64,000 bases of DNA. Source: an uncultured Prevotellaceae bacterium. GTDB lineage: Bacteria; Bacteroidota; Bacteroidia; Bacteroidales; Muribaculaceae. Below the pieces are notes generated by a model, which was not told the DNA's origin, did not search any database, and saw nothing but the letters and a program-made list of their open reading frames with translations. A program made the position numbers and the translations under genes. Location of the stretch: the NCBI GenBank assembly GCA_937898675.1, contig CALEJB010000009.1, forward strand, positions 32,229 to 96,228, read 5' to 3'. Below, piece by piece: positions 52,303 through 59,819 of the stretch (position 1 is the first letter of the stretch; every line of letters begins with the position of its first letter).

Positions 52303-52497
52303 ATGCCAAAAGTTAAGACGAATTCCGCTGCTAAGAAAAGGTTCACCTTTACCGGCACCGGAAAGATTAAAAGAAGACATGCTTACAAGAGTCACATCCT
52401 GACCAAGAAGAGCAAGAAGCGTAAACGTAACCTGGGCCACATGAGCATCGTTGACAACGCCAACCTGCCCATCGTGCGCAAGTTGCTCGTGAAGTAA
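52303..52497 (+). CDS. rpmI: 50S ribosomal protein L35
   Basis: A 64-residue basic ribosomal protein. MPKVKTNSAAKKRFTFTGTG and HILTKKSKKRKRNLG are diagnostic of L35. It is between infC and rplT as in most bacteria. The next gap, 119 bases, includes AT-rich leader sequence before rplT. Confidence 0.97.
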   Translation: MPKVKTNSAAKKRFTFTGTGKIKRRHAYKSHILTKKSKKRKRNLGHMSIVDNANLPIVRKLLVK

Positions 52498-52616
52498 TTC
52501 GCGGCGTTGTCTCGCACAATTCTTTTAATCCAAGATTTTTATCATTTTATTTATTAACCGAATGTTTAGCTCCAAGTGCCAGCAATGGCCGCTAACAGTC
52601 AAAACAATTTAAAAAA

Positions 52617-52970
52617 ATGCCAAGATCAGTAAATCACGTGGCTTCAAGAGCCAAACGCAAGAAAGTCTTAAAACTTACAAGGGGCTACTTTGGCGCTCGC
52701 AAGAACGTCTGGACCGTTGCCAAGAACACCTGGGAGAAGGGTTTGACCTACGCTTACGCCGACCGTAAGAAGAAAAAACGCAACTTCCGCGCACTGTGGA
52801 TCCAGCGCATCAACGCTGCCGCACGCCTGGAGGACCTCTCCTACAGCAAGCTGATGGGCCTGATTCACAAGGCAGGCATCGAGATCAACCGCAAGGTGCT
52901 CGCCGACCTCGCCGTGAACAACCCCGCCGCGTTCAAGGCCATCGTTGACGAGGCTAAAAAGCACGCCTAA
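52617..52970 (+). CDS. rplT: 50S ribosomal protein L20
   Basis: A 117-residue basic protein needed early in 50S assembly. The N-terminus MPRSVNHVASRAKRKKVLKL, GYFGARKNVWTVAKN and the end segment LADLAVNNPAAFKAIVDEAK are typical. L20 often represses the operon by binding its own mRNA. A hairpin terminator follows at 53018-53051. Confidence 0.97.
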   Translation: MPRSVNHVASRAKRKKVLKLTRGYFGARKNVWTVAKNTWEKGLTYAYADRKKKKRNFRALWIQRINAAARLEDLSYSKLMGLIHKAGIEINRKVLADLAVNNPAAFKAIVDEAKKHA

Positions 52971-53017
52971 TCCGTCACGACGACAAGCGGTCCCTTGACA
53001 AAGGAGCATCCGCAACA

Positions 53018-53051
53018 AAAAACAGACACCCAGCCGGGTGCCTGTTTTTTT
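53018..53051 (+). terminator. Intrinsic terminator after rplT
   Basis: Stem aacagacaccc / gggtgcctgtt (one A-C mismatch) with a 4-base loop and a run of seven T. It ends the thrS-rplT unit. Confidence 0.8.
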
Positions 53052-53100
53052 GGGGTTGTTCACGCAAGGGGGGGCAAGTTTTGTTTAGCTCACGTTTTTT

Positions 53101-53193
53101 TCACGCTAAGATGCTAAGTTTTAGTGATATAAGATAAAAAAATCTTGTTGGACATAAATAGAGCGATAAGTGATCTTAGCGCCACAGCGTGAG
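53101..53193. repeat. Intergenic repeat, family 2 (copy 4, inverted pair)
   Basis: Left element tcacgctaagatgctaag (53101-53118) and right element cttagcgccacagcgtgag (53175-53193) form an imperfect inverted repeat around a 56-base AT-rich centre. The layout is the same as at 41208-41332. Confidence 0.6.
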
Positions 53194-53236
53194 CATCATT
53201 TCGGGGCGTGCCTTGGGGGGTGTTGCGTCCGGGCAA

Positions 53237-53848
53237 TCAATACTCCTGATAGAGGTTGATATACTCCATGATGTTGTCGATGGCTTGCTGGCGCATGTCC
53301 AGACGCAGGGCGCCGTTGTTGAGCACGCCGGCGACAACGGGATAGATTTGGCTCCAGTCGTTGTCGAGATAAATCTGGGCGTCGATGAGCGCCGCCGCCA
53401 TCGCCACGCTGAAGCTGTGGCTCTTGTCCTTCTTCACGGCCTTGTGCGCGAGTACGCTGGCCTGGGTCACGTCAAAGTAGTTGCTCATGGCCTTGGCATA
53501 GGCATAGACCGCAAGCGTTCCCGCGTCAAGCTTCTTGACCAGCTTGCCGGTGTTGGCGCAGTTGTGGCGGCCCATGAGGTACTGGAGCAGCTGGTCGCCG
53601 GTTGACTGTCCCTCAAAGGACCAGCCCAGTTGGTTCACCACGGCAAGGCGCACATCAACCGGGGCCTTGGGGTTGGCCAGGTAGTTGAGCAGGGTGGTGG
53701 AGAACTCGCCTTGCGCACCGGCTGCCATCTGCACCATCGGCTCGTCGGCATAGGCTTCGGCAAAGTGGGTGGAGGTCAGCGGCGAGTCGGCCCAGCCAGC
53801 CAGGCAGGTCATCGCCAGCACTGCGATAGCAAATAGTTTCTTCATCAT
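53237..53848 (-). CDS. Exported alpha-helical protein, HEAT-repeat-like
   Basis: A 203-residue protein with a signal peptide (MKKLFAIAVLAMTCLAGWA). The mature part is helical, with repeated helix pairs such as LLNYLANPKAPVDVRLAVVNQLGWS and LDMRQQAIDNIMEYINL that resemble HEAT repeats. I know no function. Two ATG codons are adjacent (53848 and 53845). It is separate from the arc operon upstream; a TAACTTTG element lies 60 bases before the start. Confidence 0.75.
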   Translation of the reverse strand: MMKKLFAIAVLAMTCLAGWADSPLTSTHFAEAYADEPMVQMAAGAQGEFSTTLLNYLANPKAPVDVRLAVVNQLGWSFEGQSTGDQLLQYLMGRHNCANTGKLVKKLDAGTLAVYAYAKAMSNYFDVTQASVLAHKAVKKDKSHSFSVAMAAALIDAQIYLDNDWSQIYPVVAGVLNNGALRLDMRQQAIDNIMEYINLYQEY

Positions 53849-53908
53849 AGCATTGATAAGTATTTATTGGTTAGTATCAGTTTTGATTGCAATTTGCGTG
53901 CCAGTGTG

Positions 53909-53916
53909 CAAAGTTA
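53909..53916 (-). promoter_or_regulatory. Promoter -7 element for the exported helical protein
   Basis: The minus strand reads TAACTTTG, 60 bases before the ATG. Confidence 0.5.
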
Positions 53917-54009
53917 GGAGAAATTTTGCCAGCAACAAGCACTAAGGCATGAAATTATCGGCTTTTTTGCCCCAAAAAAAGGCAATGATACATCAGTTGG
54001 CCCTCTCCG

Positions 54010-54033
54010 AGGGCCACACGCCGTGGCAGATTC
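54010..54033. repeat. Intergenic repeat, family 1 module (copy E)
   Basis: A 24-base block identical to 2355-2378. It lies in the gap between the arc operon terminator and the exported-protein gene. Only this module of the family is present here. Confidence 0.6.
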
Positions 54034-54070
54034 ATGGCTCTGGGACAACATCTGTATTATTGCCCCCCCC

Positions 54071-54114
54071 AAAAAAAACATCATGGCCGGGCGGTTGAGG
54101 GCTCGGCCATGATG
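54071..54114 (-). terminator. Intrinsic terminator of the arc operon
   Basis: An 11-bp perfect stem (54079-54089 and 54104-54114) is followed on the minus strand by eight T (complement of 54071-54078). It is 20 bases after the arcC stop. Confidence 0.88.
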
Positions 54115-54133
54115 TAATGTGTGCTGTACTTCC

Positions 54134-55075
54134 TTATTCCTTGACGAGGAGGGTGCCGGTGTGGCCCTTGAGGGCCTGGGCGGCCTTGTCGAGGCTGGTG
54201 ATGAGGGCGGTGCCGCAGGCGGTGTTCTCCACAAAGCTGATGCACGACTCCACCTTGGGCAGCATGCTGCCGGGGGCGAAGTGGCCCTGCTCGATGTATT
54301 GGCGCGCCTGGGCGATGGTCATGCGGTCCAGGTCCTGCTGGTCGGGCTGGCGGTAGTTGATGGACACCTTCTCCACGGCGGTGAGGATGACAAGCATGTC
54401 GGCGTTGAGGTCGAGCGCGAGCTTGGCGCTGGCGCGGTCCTTGTCGATGACTGCCGCCACGCCCTCATAGTCGCCGGGGCCGTTCTCCACGACGGGGATG
54501 CCGCCGCCGCCCACGGTGATGACCACGCTGTGCAGGCCCACGAGCTGCTCGACGACGGGCAACTCCACAATCTTGACGGGGATGGGCGAGGGCACCACGC
54601 GGCGGTAGCCGCGGCCGGCGTCCTCGACAAAGGTGTAGCCCGTCTCGGCCACGATGCGGTCGGCGTCTTCCTTGCTGTAGAACATGCCCACGGGCTTGGT
54701 GGGGTGCTGGAAGGCGTCGTCGTTCTTGTCCACAACCACTTGGGTGACGACTGCCGCACAGGGCTTGTCGATGCCGCGCACTGCGAGTTCGCGCTCAACG
54801 GCCTGCTGCAGGTGGTAGCCGATGTAGCCCTGCGTCATGGCGCCGCACTCGGGGAATGGCATGGCGGGCGTGCCGCCGCCGTTGTTGGCCGAGTACTCAA
54901 ATGCCAGGTTGACCATGCCCACCTGGGGGCCGTTGCCGTGGCCGATGACCACGTCATAGCCGTCGGCCACGAGGTCGACGATGGTCGATGCGGTGCTCTT
55001 GACCAGCTCCAGCTGCTCCTGGGGCGTCTTGCCCAGGGCGTTGCCGCCCAGGGCGATTACAAGACGTTTGCTCAT
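54134..55075 (-). CDS. arcC: Carbamate kinase
   Basis: Makes ATP from carbamoyl phosphate and ADP, the last step of the arginine deiminase pathway. The 313 residues include VIALGGNALGK, VIGHGNGPQVGMV, VITVGGGGIPVV, VIDKDRASAKLALDL and GSMLPKVESCISFVE, all diagnostic. It is 13 bases after arcB. No arginine/ornithine antiporter gene (arcD) is next to it in the window. Confidence 0.96.
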   Translation of the reverse strand: MSKRLVIALGGNALGKTPQEQLELVKSTASTIVDLVADGYDVVIGHGNGPQVGMVNLAFEYSANNGGGTPAMPFPECGAMTQGYIGYHLQQAVERELAVRGIDKPCAAVVTQVVVDKNDDAFQHPTKPVGMFYSKEDADRIVAETGYTFVEDAGRGYRRVVPSPIPVKIVELPVVEQLVGLHSVVITVGGGGIPVVENGPGDYEGVAAVIDKDRASAKLALDLNADMLVILTAVEKVSINYRQPDQQDLDRMTIAQARQYIEQGHFAPGSMLPKVESCISFVENTACGTALITSLDKAAQALKGHTGTLLVKE

Positions 55076-55088
55076 ATCTGTGGCCGTG

Positions 55089-56081
55089 TTACTTCAGGGT
55101 TGCGTACATCACGGCCTTGATGGTGTGCATGCGGTTCTCGGCCTCGTCAAACACCTTGGACTGCTTGCTGCGGAACACCTTGTCGGTGACCTCCATCTCC
55201 TTGAGGCCGAACTTCTTGTGGATGTCGGCGCCGATGGTGGTCTCGAGGTCGTGGAACGAGGGCAGGCAGTGCAGGAAGATGGCGTCGGGGTTGGCGTTGG
55301 CCATCACCTCGTCGTTCACCTGGTAGGGGCTCAGCAGCTTGATGCGCTCGGCCCAGATTTCGTCGGGCTCGCCCATCGACACCCAGATGTCGGTGTAGAT
55401 GACGTCGGCGTTCTTGGTGCCCTTCTTCACGTTGTCGGTGAGCGTGATGGTGCAGCCGTTCTCCTTGGCGATGGCCTTGCAGGTCTTGACGAGCGCTGCA
55501 TCGGGCATGTTGTCCTTGGGGCCGCAGGCCACGAAGTTGATGCCCAGCTTGGCCGATACGACCATCAGCGAGTTGGCGACGTTGTTGCGGGCATCACCCA
55601 TGAACACCATGGTCAGGCCCTTGTAGCGGCCAAAGTTCTCCTCGATGGTGAGCACGTCGGCCAGCATCTGGGTGGGGTGGAACTCGGTGGTGAGGCCGTT
55701 CCACACGGGCACGCCTGCATGCTTGCCGAGGTCCTCGACAATCTTCTGGTCAAAGCCGCGGTACTCGATGCCGTCAAACATGCGGCCCAGCACCTTGGCG
55801 GTGTCCTCGAGGGACTCCTTCTTGCCCATCTGCGACGAGCCGGGGTCGAGGTAGGTAACGCCCATGCCCAGGTCGTTGCCGGCCACCTCAAACGAGCAGC
55901 GGGTGCGCGTCGAGGTCTTCTCAAACAACAGCACGATGTTCTTGCCGGTCAGGTACTTGTGGGGAGTGCCGGCGCGCTTCATGCGCTTGAAATCCTTGGC
56001 AAGTTCCAGCAGATATTGAATCTCCTCGGTGGTGAAGTCGAGTAACTTTAAGAAATTTCTTCCTGATAAACTTCTTGGCAT
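55089..56081 (-). CDS. arcB: Ornithine carbamoyltransferase (catabolic, arginine deiminase pathway)
   Basis: Phosphorolyses citrulline to ornithine and carbamoyl phosphate here, judging by its place between arcA and arcC; the same fold makes citrulline in biosynthesis (argF). The 330-residue protein has the carbamoyl phosphate motif STRTRCSFE, the WNGLTTEFHPTQMLAD region and HCLPSFHD (usually HCLPAFHD). It lies 60 bases after arcA. Confidence 0.94.
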   Translation of the reverse strand: MPRSLSGRNFLKLLDFTTEEIQYLLELAKDFKRMKRAGTPHKYLTGKNIVLLFEKTSTRTRCSFEVAGNDLGMGVTYLDPGSSQMGKKESLEDTAKVLGRMFDGIEYRGFDQKIVEDLGKHAGVPVWNGLTTEFHPTQMLADVLTIEENFGRYKGLTMVFMGDARNNVANSLMVVSAKLGINFVACGPKDNMPDAALVKTCKAIAKENGCTITLTDNVKKGTKNADVIYTDIWVSMGEPDEIWAERIKLLSPYQVNDEVMANANPDAIFLHCLPSFHDLETTIGADIHKKFGLKEMEVTDKVFRSKQSKVFDEAENRMHTIKAVMYATLK

Positions 56082-56141
56082 AGTAGTAAAATGTTTAGTT
56101 TTGATTGTTAATATATAATGTATTAGTAAAATGTCGATGGA

Positions 56142-57365
56142 TCAGTCCTCGCGCCACAGGGGCATGCTCATGCAGCGGGGGCCTCCCCTGCCGCGCGACA
56201 GCTCGCTGCTGGGAATCTCCAGCACCGTGAGCCCATATTGGCGCAGGATGGCGTTGGTGACGTTGTTGCGCTCATACACAATCACCTTGCCCGGAGCGAT
56301 GCACAGCGTGTTGCTGCCGTCGTTCCACTGCTCGCGCTCGGCGGTAATCAGGTCGCCGCCGCCGCACTTGATGAGGGTGACATGCGCGATGCCCAGGGCC
56401 TCGGCGAGTATTTCCTCGAGCGTCTCCTCGTGGCGCAGGATCTCCACCTCGCCATCGGCGCCCTTGGTGAGCTTGAACACCTCCAGCGGCCCCAGGATGC
56501 CCGGATGCACGGTAAACTTGTCGGTGTCGATCTGGGTAAACACCGTGTCGAGGTGCATAAACGCGCGCGTCTCGGGGATGTGGATGGCCAGCACCGTGTC
56601 GATGCGGGCCGCCGGGTTGTTGAAGATGTCCCTGGCCAGCTGCTCGATGCCGTCGGGCTCGGTGCGCTGCGAGATGCCTATGGCCAGCGTGTGCTCGTTG
56701 AGGTTGAGCACGTCGCCGCCCTCGATGCGGTAGGGCAGGGTGCGGTCATAGTAGCGCTCCACGTCCTTGAAGTCGGGATGATACTTGAAGATGTAGTCGC
56801 CATAGATGGTCTCGCGGCAGCGCGTCACCGACGACATGCGGTGAACCGACACGCCGGTGCCGATGCTGGCAAACGGGTCGCGGGTGAAATACAGGTTGGG
56901 CATGGGCTTGACCACAAAGCGGTTGTCGCCGCACACGAGGTCAACAAGCGAGCCGCGGCGCTGCCCGCGGGGCAGCTCGCTCATGTAGATGCCCTCCATG
57001 GTCTTGAGGACGAGCTGCTTGCTGTCCTGGATGCTGTCCAGATAGGGATAGATAATGTCGCTGTACCTGTTGGCCCCGATGCCGGCCTCGGCAATGAACT
57101 GGCGCAGGAACTCCTCACGCACCGCGGGCGACAGGTCCAGCACCTGGGCCACGAGGTCCTCGAGGTAAACCACCTCAACGCCGTTGTCGCGCAGCACCGC
57201 GGCAAAGGCATCGTGCTCATCCTGGGCGACCTTGAGGTAGGGAATGTCGTCAAAGAGCAACTCCTCCAGGGTGTTGGGCGTCAGGTTGAGCAGTTCACGT
57301 CCGGGACGGTGCAACAAGACCTTCTTCAACGGTCTTATCTCACTTGTAACATGAATACCTTTCAT
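56142..57365 (-). CDS. arcA: Arginine deiminase
   Basis: Hydrolyses arginine to citrulline and ammonia. The 407-residue protein carries LKKVLLHRPGRELLNLTP at the start, NLYFTRDPFASIG, RIEGGDVL, AFMHLDTVFTQID, and the active-site cysteine in GPRCMSMPLWRED ten residues from the end. It is first in arcA-arcB-arcC. The pathway gives ATP and ammonia from arginine and can protect against acid. A TACCTTTG element precedes it. Confidence 0.97.
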   Translation of the reverse strand: MKGIHVTSEIRPLKKVLLHRPGRELLNLTPNTLEELLFDDIPYLKVAQDEHDAFAAVLRDNGVEVVYLEDLVAQVLDLSPAVREEFLRQFIAEAGIGANRYSDIIYPYLDSIQDSKQLVLKTMEGIYMSELPRGQRRGSLVDLVCGDNRFVVKPMPNLYFTRDPFASIGTGVSVHRMSSVTRCRETIYGDYIFKYHPDFKDVERYYDRTLPYRIEGGDVLNLNEHTLAIGISQRTEPDGIEQLARDIFNNPAARIDTVLAIHIPETRAFMHLDTVFTQIDTDKFTVHPGILGPLEVFKLTKGADGEVEILRHEETLEEILAEALGIAHVTLIKCGGGDLITAEREQWNDGSNTLCIAPGKVIVYERNNVTNAILRQYGLTVLEIPSSELSRGRGGPRCMSMPLWRED

Positions 57366-57417
57366 GGTTGATATTGTGTAATATTTATGTTGTCAATGGT
57401 CGTGCTTGATCAGTGCA

Positions 57418-57425
57418 CAAAGGTA
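57418..57425 (-). promoter_or_regulatory. Promoter -7 element for arcA
   Basis: The minus strand reads TACCTTTG, 52 bases before the arcA ATG. The -33 box is unclear. No convincing ArgR palindrome is seen in the leader. Confidence 0.5.
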
Positions 57426-57535
57426 ATCAATTTCCCCCAACCCTGCATCATGTTTGCGCCATTTTTTTGTTGACACGGCGCTTCAGCCCCGGGCCGGCGT
57501 CACAAAAAATCTTGTGTTAAATGTGTGCCCCGCTA

Positions 57536-57566
57536 TTGCAGGATTAACAGGAATGGCCTACCTTTG
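57536..57566 (+). promoter_or_regulatory. Promoter of a candidate small RNA
   Basis: TTG at 57536-57538, a 20-base spacer and TACCTTTG at 57559-57566. No credible full-length gene follows before the terminator at 57791-57829. Confidence 0.65.
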
Positions 57567-57572
57567 CGGTGT

Positions 57573-57829
57573 CAATCATCGACACGAGCCCATTGAAATA
57601 TTGTCCACATCAGAGTGATTGGGATACTCTTCAAATTTTTATGAAATGCCGAGCAAAGCGTTGTGCCCAATGGCGGGCCTCGACCGCAAGGTGCCTAAAC
57701 AGCCGGAGGATTACAAAGGACATGACGCCCTCAAATCCTGTATTTATCGGAGTTTCATCTAAATCCTTTGGTGTGGCTTCCCATAGGCAGGGAGCAGGGC
57801 GCGCCGCAGCGCCCCGCTCCTCTTTTTTT
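57573..57829 (+). ncRNA. Candidate small RNA of about 255 nt
   Basis: The interval is framed by a near-consensus promoter and a strong terminator. The only long open frame (from 57569) runs through the terminator into the next gene, so it is not real. A 38-codon frame at 57646-57762 exists (starts MPSKALCPMAGLD, no clear Shine-Dalgarno) and could be a small protein. Internal complementarity (for example aaagga near 57715 with tcctttg near 57764) suggests folding. I cannot match it to 6S RNA, tmRNA or RNase P RNA by eye. Confidence 0.45.
57791..57829 (+). terminator. Intrinsic terminator of the candidate small RNA
   Basis: Stem ggagcagggcgc (57791-57802) and gcgccccgctcc (57809-57820) with one mismatch, a 6-base loop and TCTTTTTTT after it. 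Confidence 0.85.
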
Positions 57830-57861
57830 ATTGCCCGCCGGCATAAAAACGCCCCCCAATG

Positions 57862-57892
57862 TTGCCCATGTGGCAGAAATAGACTAAATTTG
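57862..57892 (+). promoter_or_regulatory. Promoter of the 68-residue membrane protein gene
   Basis: TTG at 57862-57864, a 20-base spacer and TAAATTTG at 57885-57892; the ATG follows 38 bases on. Confidence 0.65.
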
Positions 57893-57930
57893 CGGCACCA
57901 AAAACCAACAACAACACAACACAGCACGAT

Positions 57931-58137
57931 ATGAAGGCAAGTTTATATGAAGAAAAGGCCCAGCCCGTCGAGCCCGTCGACGAGCACAAGCTGGCCATCG
58001 CCGAGGAAAAGCCCTCCAAGGCCGACGCCCCCAAGCAGGGACTGTATGTCGTCAACTACAAGCCCGTGGCCGCCGCCACCGTCATCGCCCTGGTGATTTT
58101 TATCATCTGGGCGCTCGCCACATGGCTGCTCAACTAA
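57931..58137 (+). CDS. Small single-pass membrane protein
   Basis: A 68-residue protein: a polar, acidic and lysine-rich N-terminal half (KAQPVEPVDEHKLAIAEEK) and a C-terminal membrane segment (AAATVIALVIFIIWALATWL, about 47-66). It looks tail-anchored. It has its own promoter and a hairpin terminator, and its codon use is that of the host genome. I recognise no family. Confidence 0.7.
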   Translation: MKASLYEEKAQPVEPVDEHKLAIAEEKPSKADAPKQGLYVVNYKPVAAATVIALVIFIIWALATWLLN

Positions 58138-58151
58138 GGTCCTGACAGCCA

Positions 58152-58194
58152 GCCATGCCGCCTGCAACGGCATGGCGGCCAAAAATATTTTTTT
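58152..58194 (+). terminator. Probable terminator after the small membrane protein gene
   Basis: A perfect 9-bp stem (58152-58160 and 58168-58176) with a 7-base loop; a T-run comes about 10 bases later, so it is not ideal. Confidence 0.55.
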
Positions 58195-58214
58195 GCAAAA
58201 AAGTCGCCAAAAAA

Positions 58215-58245
58215 CTTGCCAGGTCCAAAAAAAGCAGTACCTTTG
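58215..58245 (+). promoter_or_regulatory. Promoter of tRNA-Arg
   Basis: TTG at 58215-58217, a 20-base spacer and TACCTTTG at 58238-58245, with the tRNA starting 21 bases on. Confidence 0.7.
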
Positions 58246-58265
58246 CATCGCTAAAACAGAAAAAT

Positions 58266-58339
58266 GGTCCCTTAGCTCAATTGAATAGAGCGTTTGACTA
58301 CGGATCAAAAGGTTACAGGTTTGAATCCTGTAGGGATCA
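58266..58339 (+). tRNA. tRNA-Arg (anticodon ACG)
   Basis: A 74-base cloverleaf: acceptor stem GGTCCCT with AGGGATC (one G-T pair), D-arm with TAGCTCAATTGAATAGAGC, anticodon arm TTTGA-CTACGGA-TCAAA with ACG in the loop centre, and T-arm ACAGG-TTTGAAT-CCTGT. The discriminator is A and CCA is not encoded. The ACG anticodon is normally edited to ICG and reads CGU, CGC and CGA. AT-rich accessory DNA starts right after it, so it may be an integration site. Confidence 0.95.
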
Positions 58340-58449
58340 CAACTTTTAAGACGTAAATGTCTGAAAAACAACTAATTCGGTTGTTGGATGGTTAAAAATT
58401 GACAACCATTTGACAACCGAAATTTTTATATATAATTAACAAATTTACT

Positions 58450-59493
58450 ATGACCAGAGAAGAATTCATAGCCAAAATTGAGAATCCCGATGACGTGGAA
58501 CGTGTCATGGCGCGCGTGGATGAAGGTATCCAGTTGATGAAGTACACTGATGCCACTAAGATTGCTGAATGGTATGATTTCTGCGCGAAGTTGTATGACC
58601 AATCCATTTTGCCGTCCACGATAGAAGGCGTCCCTGATATGGTGACTGGTGAAGAGCACGACATGATCGTGAAGGAGTTTTCTTTTCTCCATTTCAATGC
58701 CTTGTTGTCAGAGGCGTTCGATCGCTATAGGTCATTAATGTTTAGCGTCGAGCGTGAAGATCTCGTAACAGATGAAGTTGGTGCCGCGAAAATGAATCTG
58801 AAGAAGAATGTGGATGCCTATGTTGAACGTCCTTTCAATCAGTACAACGACCCCTCATTTGTACATAAATTGCACAAGGTGGTTGCGAAGTATTTAGGCG
58901 AGTATAAATTAGCCGCAGATACTCGAGTTCAAGATCTGGAAGATGCGATAGCCATTCTCAAGATCAAAGAACACATGGATATCGCTGCTGCCCATGACCA
59001 TAGTATCAAATACTATATTCAATCGGTTTCGTTTAAACCAAATGAAGGCAGTTCTTGGACAATCAAGGGAGAAAATGCTCTCAAAATGATGGCTGATGTT
59101 TTTGTGCCTTACTACTGTGACCGTTACTTAAGCAAGTTTGACCTTAAGCATTTGGAAAGTCAGCAAAAAAGGTGGGCTGCGTTGGAGAGTAAGACATTTC
59201 ACATGACTATCTTCGAGATTTACAAACTGTTCATCGAGTTCTATAACGAGAAATTCAGCTATGAACTTGATGAAGATAGATACAATCTTGGTGAAAGAAA
59301 CGGCAAATATCCTGGCCTTATAAATGAGATATCGGTTTGGATATTTGACTTGATGGCTGAAATTTCAGACAAATTCAACAAGAATAAGAGTCGCCCAGAA
59401 AAAGTTGATGCTATCAGGACTCGCATGCAGGCAAAATTATATGGCCTGGATAAAGTTGATTTGCCGAGGGAGTGGTCATTGTTCCTGTATTGA
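58450..59493 (+). CDS. Unknown 347-residue alpha-helical protein
   Basis: A soluble, mostly helical protein with no signal peptide or membrane segment. It starts MTREEFIAKIENPDDVERVM, has a long acidic and aromatic middle, and ends LPREWSLFLY. Codon use is AT-richer than the dcw region, matching the accessory segment that begins after tRNA-Arg. I see no catalytic motif and do not recognise the family. It could belong to a defence or mobile island with the AbiE pair downstream, but the 326-base gap and opposite strand mean no direct link is shown. Confidence 0.75.
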   Translation: MTREEFIAKIENPDDVERVMARVDEGIQLMKYTDATKIAEWYDFCAKLYDQSILPSTIEGVPDMVTGEEHDMIVKEFSFLHFNALLSEAFDRYRSLMFSVEREDLVTDEVGAAKMNLKKNVDAYVERPFNQYNDPSFVHKLHKVVAKYLGEYKLAADTRVQDLEDAIAILKIKEHMDIAAAHDHSIKYYIQSVSFKPNEGSSWTIKGENALKMMADVFVPYYCDRYLSKFDLKHLESQQKRWAALESKTFHMTIFEIYKLFIEFYNEKFSYELDEDRYNLGERNGKYPGLINEISVWIFDLMAEISDKFNKNKSRPEKVDAIRTRMQAKLYGLDKVDLPREWSLFLY

Positions 59494-59730
59494 TACCCGC
59501 CGCTGCAATCGCCCTAAACCCTTATATACAAGAGACAATAATACGCCCCCTGAGAGGACCGCTGGCAACAATGTGCACGGCGGCATGAGGGGCAAAGACA
59601 ATATAAAACCCGATGGTATGGACCGGTCGGCGAAGAGTCGTCCAGCACCGCCATCATCCAGGCGCTATCACCTGTCGGGGAGACCGTGCCCTCAAGACGG
59701 CATAATCAAACCGACAGCGAGTCTGGAAAA
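59494..59730. other. Gene-free gap after the unknown protein
   Basis: This GC-mixed stretch has only short frames with no protein character. It may be remnants of older insertions. I see no repeat shared with other gaps. Confidence 0.4.
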
Positions 59731-59781
59731 GAAGTAGCGAGGCTTTCACCGAAGAGGTGTCGGTCTCGCCTTCTTTTTTTT
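59731..59781 (+). terminator. Intrinsic terminator
   Basis: Stem gaag-ta-gcgag (59731-59741) with ctcgc-cttc (59765-59773), an inner cacc/ggtg stem and a run of eight T. It faces the end of abiEii on the other strand and would stop plus-strand transcripts from the unknown gene. Confidence 0.65.
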
Positions 59782-59819
59782 CGCCTCAATATCGCTTTTT
59801 GGCGTTGCTCAGTGGTGAG

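Noticed and set aside
57569..57934. 121-codon open frame between the arc operon and the small membrane protein gene
   Set aside because: It passes through a strong intrinsic terminator and the promoter of the next gene and has no protein-like character.
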